From Aquicoccus sp. G2-2 (lineage in GTDB: Bacteria > Pseudomonadota > Alphaproteobacteria > Rhodobacterales > Rhodobacteraceae): 64,000 nucleotides of DNA. Of the stretch, positions 62,512 to 64,000 are shown piece by piece. Where the stretch lies: the NCBI RefSeq assembly GCF_034555965.1, contig NZ_JAYDCK010000003.1, forward strand, positions 3,162,001 through 3,226,000. Direction: 5' to 3'. The stretch's first letter is position 1. Each line of letters opens with the position of its first letter. The translations under genes were made by a program, and so were the position numbers. The notes below the pieces were generated by a model that was not told the origin of the DNA, searched no databases, and was given only the letters and a program-made list of their open reading frames with translations.

Positions 62512-63025
62512 TTGTCCCCGACTTTCGCTTTACTACACCCAAACACGTCCTAACGACCGTACCAGGCGGTACGGAAGCATCTCAGATCCGGCGCACATGC
62601 CGGGTTAGGCTAAACACCGAACCCCAACGCCTTTTGACGCGGCCGGATCAAACCCGAAACCGGGTTATTGATTATGAATGCGGCAGCTTTAGAATCCCCA
62701 CGGCAGCCCCCACGCCGACGCAGACAAGCACACATTCACGTTTCACATTTGGACAAGGCAATACCCGCCATGACACCGGAACTTTGCGATCTTGTTCCCA
62801 AGATCAGAAGCGCCGGGGAAGGTCCTGTCCCCCAAGTCGATGTGACTCGCAAGGAGAAATTAGCAAGAGCGCGCGGCTTCGTTCAATCAATCTTCGCACT
62901 TGACTCATGCTTTTATGAAAAAGAATCTCTGAACCCATTCAAACCCAAGCAAATAAGGGGTGCAGCACTAAAAAGGGCACTTCCAGAGAAGCGCCCTTTT
63001 TAGCGAGGAATTTCGGAGAATCGGC
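62512..63025. promoter_or_regulatory. dnaA upstream region with palindrome, 514 bp
   Basis: The gap between dnaA (start 62511) and the rpsT stop. CCGTACC-AGGC-GGTACGG at 62557-62574 is a perfect 7-bp palindrome 46 bases before the dnaA start codon, a likely operator within the promoter. The distal part holds the rpsT terminator. An open frame from 62668 to 63003 runs into that terminator and was not accepted as a gene. No matches to the consensus DnaA box were noticed. Confidence 0.5.
62971..63000. terminator. Bidirectional terminator downstream of rpsT
   Basis: AAAAGGGC (62971-62978) pairs with GCCCTTTT (62993-63000), loop ACTTCCAGAGAAGC with further CTTC/GAAG pairing. Read on the minus strand it follows the rpsT stop by 26 bases and is followed by a T run, a good intrinsic terminator. 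Confidence 0.85.
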
Positions 63026-63289
63026 TTAGCCGATGGCTTTTACGCGCGCCGCGAGGCGCGACATCTTGCGCGAAGCGGTGTTTTTGTGGAAAACGCCTTT
63101 GGTGACGCCGCGCATCAATTCGGGTTGTGCTGCGCGAAGAGCCGATTGTGCCGCTTCCTTGTCACCTGACGTGATCGCCTCTTCGACAAGGCGCAGATAT
63201 GTGCGGATGCGCGAGCGGCGTGCTTTGTTAACAGCCAGGCGGCGCTCGTTCTGGCGCGCGCGTTTTTTTGCTTGAGGTGAGTTTGCCAT
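63026..63289 (-). CDS. rpsT: 30S ribosomal protein S20
   Basis: An 87-residue S20, a basic three-helix protein that binds 16S rRNA early in 30S assembly. '[20 protein letters not shown]' at the start and '[20 protein letters not shown]' at the end are typical. It is on the same strand as dnaA and upstream of it, the usual order in Rhodobacterales. Its leader is long and structured, which suits autoregulation. Confidence 0.98.
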   Translation of the reverse strand: MANSPQAKKRARQNERRLAVNKARRSRIRTYLRLVEEAITSGDKEAAQSALRAAQPELMRGVTKGVFHKNTASRKMSRLAARVKAIG

Positions 63290-63347
63290 GATGGTGGCCC
63301 TTTCCCGTTCGATCCAAATAAATAACGCGGGACGTTCCCGAACGGGC

Positions 63348-63432
63348 CTCCGAATTTTCGGAGTACTCTTGCCTGAGCGGGCATCACGCGCATGTCTGTG
63401 GCGCTTAATAGGGATTCGGTGGGAAAATGCAA
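63348..63432 (-). promoter_or_regulatory. rpsT promoter and leader hairpin
   Basis: On the minus strand, -35 TTGCAT (63432-63427) and -10 TATTAA (63410-63405) are 16 bases apart, giving a start near 63398 and a leader of about 110 bases. The leader holds the perfect hairpin CTCCGAA-AA-TTCGGAG (63363-63348) and a second GC-rich stem. A structured leader before S20 may mediate feedback, but this is inference. Confidence 0.55.
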
Positions 63433-63547
63433 CGCGTAAATCGGTAAGTCACAGGGGCGGGCGAGTATTTCACACGCATTCGGGTTGTGGTGGCGTCATT
63501 GGCTTTTCCTGTGTTAGCGAAGACGCGGGAATATCCGGGGCATTTCC

Positions 63548-64000
63548 ATGATTCAGAATGATCTACTTGCGCAGTCGGCTAAAATTTTGCGGCGCCTCAA
63601 TGAGGCAGGGTTTGATTGCGTCGCCGAGGACGATTTCGATACCATTCCCGACAAGGTGCAGGCGTTTGGCAAACCGTTCCAGAGCCCGCCATTTGCCAAT
63701 CTGCGCAATGATTTCACGCGCGGCGCTGCGTTTTGGTCGTTTCTGACCCGTGACGGTGAGCGAGTCGGTGGTCTGGCGGCGCAATATCGGGACCTGCGCG
63801 ATGAAAAGCTCGACGCGTATCTGACCCGGACGGCGCGAGGCCAATATGGCGGCGGGCAGCGTGCTGTCGATTGGGTGGCAGAGCCGGTCGGCGAAATGAT
63901 TGGTGGGCGGGTTGTTTACTTCGGGGAGCTGTATTTCTCGGACAAGGCGCGGGGAAGCCGCGTTGTGCTGAGCGCATTTGCCCGGCTTAGCATGATTCTT
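63548..64000 (+). CDS. Hypothetical protein, 3' truncated by the window end
   Basis: ATG 63548 opens a frame of 151 codons that continues past the window edge. The product is soluble, with 'LRNDFTRGAAFWSFLTRDGE' and 'YFGELYFSDKARGSRVVLSA'. The alternation of strands and the 'VYFGELYF' element recall GNAT acetyltransferase-like folds, but no acetyl-CoA motif is visible in the part seen. No function assigned. Confidence 0.7.
   Translation, partial: MIQNDLLAQSAKILRRLNEAGFDCVAEDDFDTIPDKVQAFGKPFQSPPFANLRNDFTRGAAFWSFLTRDGERVGGLAAQYRDLRDEKLDAYLTRTARGQYGGGQRAVDWVAEPVGEMIGGRVVYFGELYFSDKARGSRVVLSAFARLSMIL

Noticed and set aside
62668-63003. 111-codon open frame between dnaA and rpsT
   Set aside because: It runs through the rpsT terminator, has no convincing ribosome binding site and no recognisable protein.

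Overview
The window is a chromosomal segment of a high-GC alphaproteobacterium, most likely of the Rhodobacterales (Roseobacter group). The evidence is the gene order rpsT / dnaA - dnaN - recF - gyrB, an Mcl1-type malyl-CoA lyase of the length found in Rhodobacter, many ABC transporters for peptides and polyamine-like compounds, a TIGR02300 (FYDLN) protein, a DgcN/DgcA D-glutamate pathway, and small interspersed repeats in non-coding DNA. No species is claimed.

Layout. 0-10 kb: end of a probable cation efflux gene, then a peptide/nickel-type ABC transporter operon (binding protein, two permeases, fused double ATPase) followed by an aldehyde dehydrogenase, an SDR and an MFS carrier, then asd. 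10-19 kb: a MuiA-like DUF4139 protein, SRPBCC protein, beta carbonic anhydrase, then a coupled run of M17 aminopeptidase, NlpC/P60 peptidase and agmatinase-like ureohydrolase, and a trimethylamine-dehydrogenase-like flavoenzyme. 19.2-23.3 kb: tRNA-Pro(CGG) followed by a loosely packed accessory patch holding a nucleoside hydrolase surrounded by small membrane proteins, with a GntR regulator diverging from it. 23.3-30.7 kb: a Pot-type ABC operon translationally coupled to a P1-family peptidase, an Fsr-like exporter downstream, and a divergent RpiR regulator. 30.7-37.5 kb: tRNA-Ala(GGC), TIGR02300, a SprT-like metallopeptidase, regulators, accA, a racemase-like protein and ilvD.

37.8-39.2 kb: a compact mercury-type operon (merR divergent from merT-merF-GDCCVxC gene) with a textbook MerR operator/promoter but no merA or merP. 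39.2-44.7 kb: D-amino-acid metabolism (D-amino acid transaminase, DgcA, DgcN) diverging from mcl1. 44.7-52 kb: DODA-like dioxygenase, DUF1244, N-formylglutamate amidohydrolase, pyk, rpmI-rplT, trkH, pheS. 52-64 kb: a CoA-transferase, MFS carrier and the replication cluster gyrB, (lysE), recF, dnaN, dnaA, then rpsT on the same strand, and a truncated gene at the edge.

Two points affect interpretation. First, six genes (DUF2267, a 60-residue membrane protein, SprT-like, a 188-residue membrane protein, N-formylglutamate amidohydrolase, trkH) are each interrupted by one frameshift, and every one is restored by adding a single G on the coding strand, mostly in a G run. Missing bases in the assembly explain this better than six independent gene losses. 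Second, at least two pairs of related intergenic elements and one large terminal-inverted-repeat element are dispersed through otherwise ordinary housekeeping DNA. No CRISPR array, integrase or complete insertion sequence was seen.
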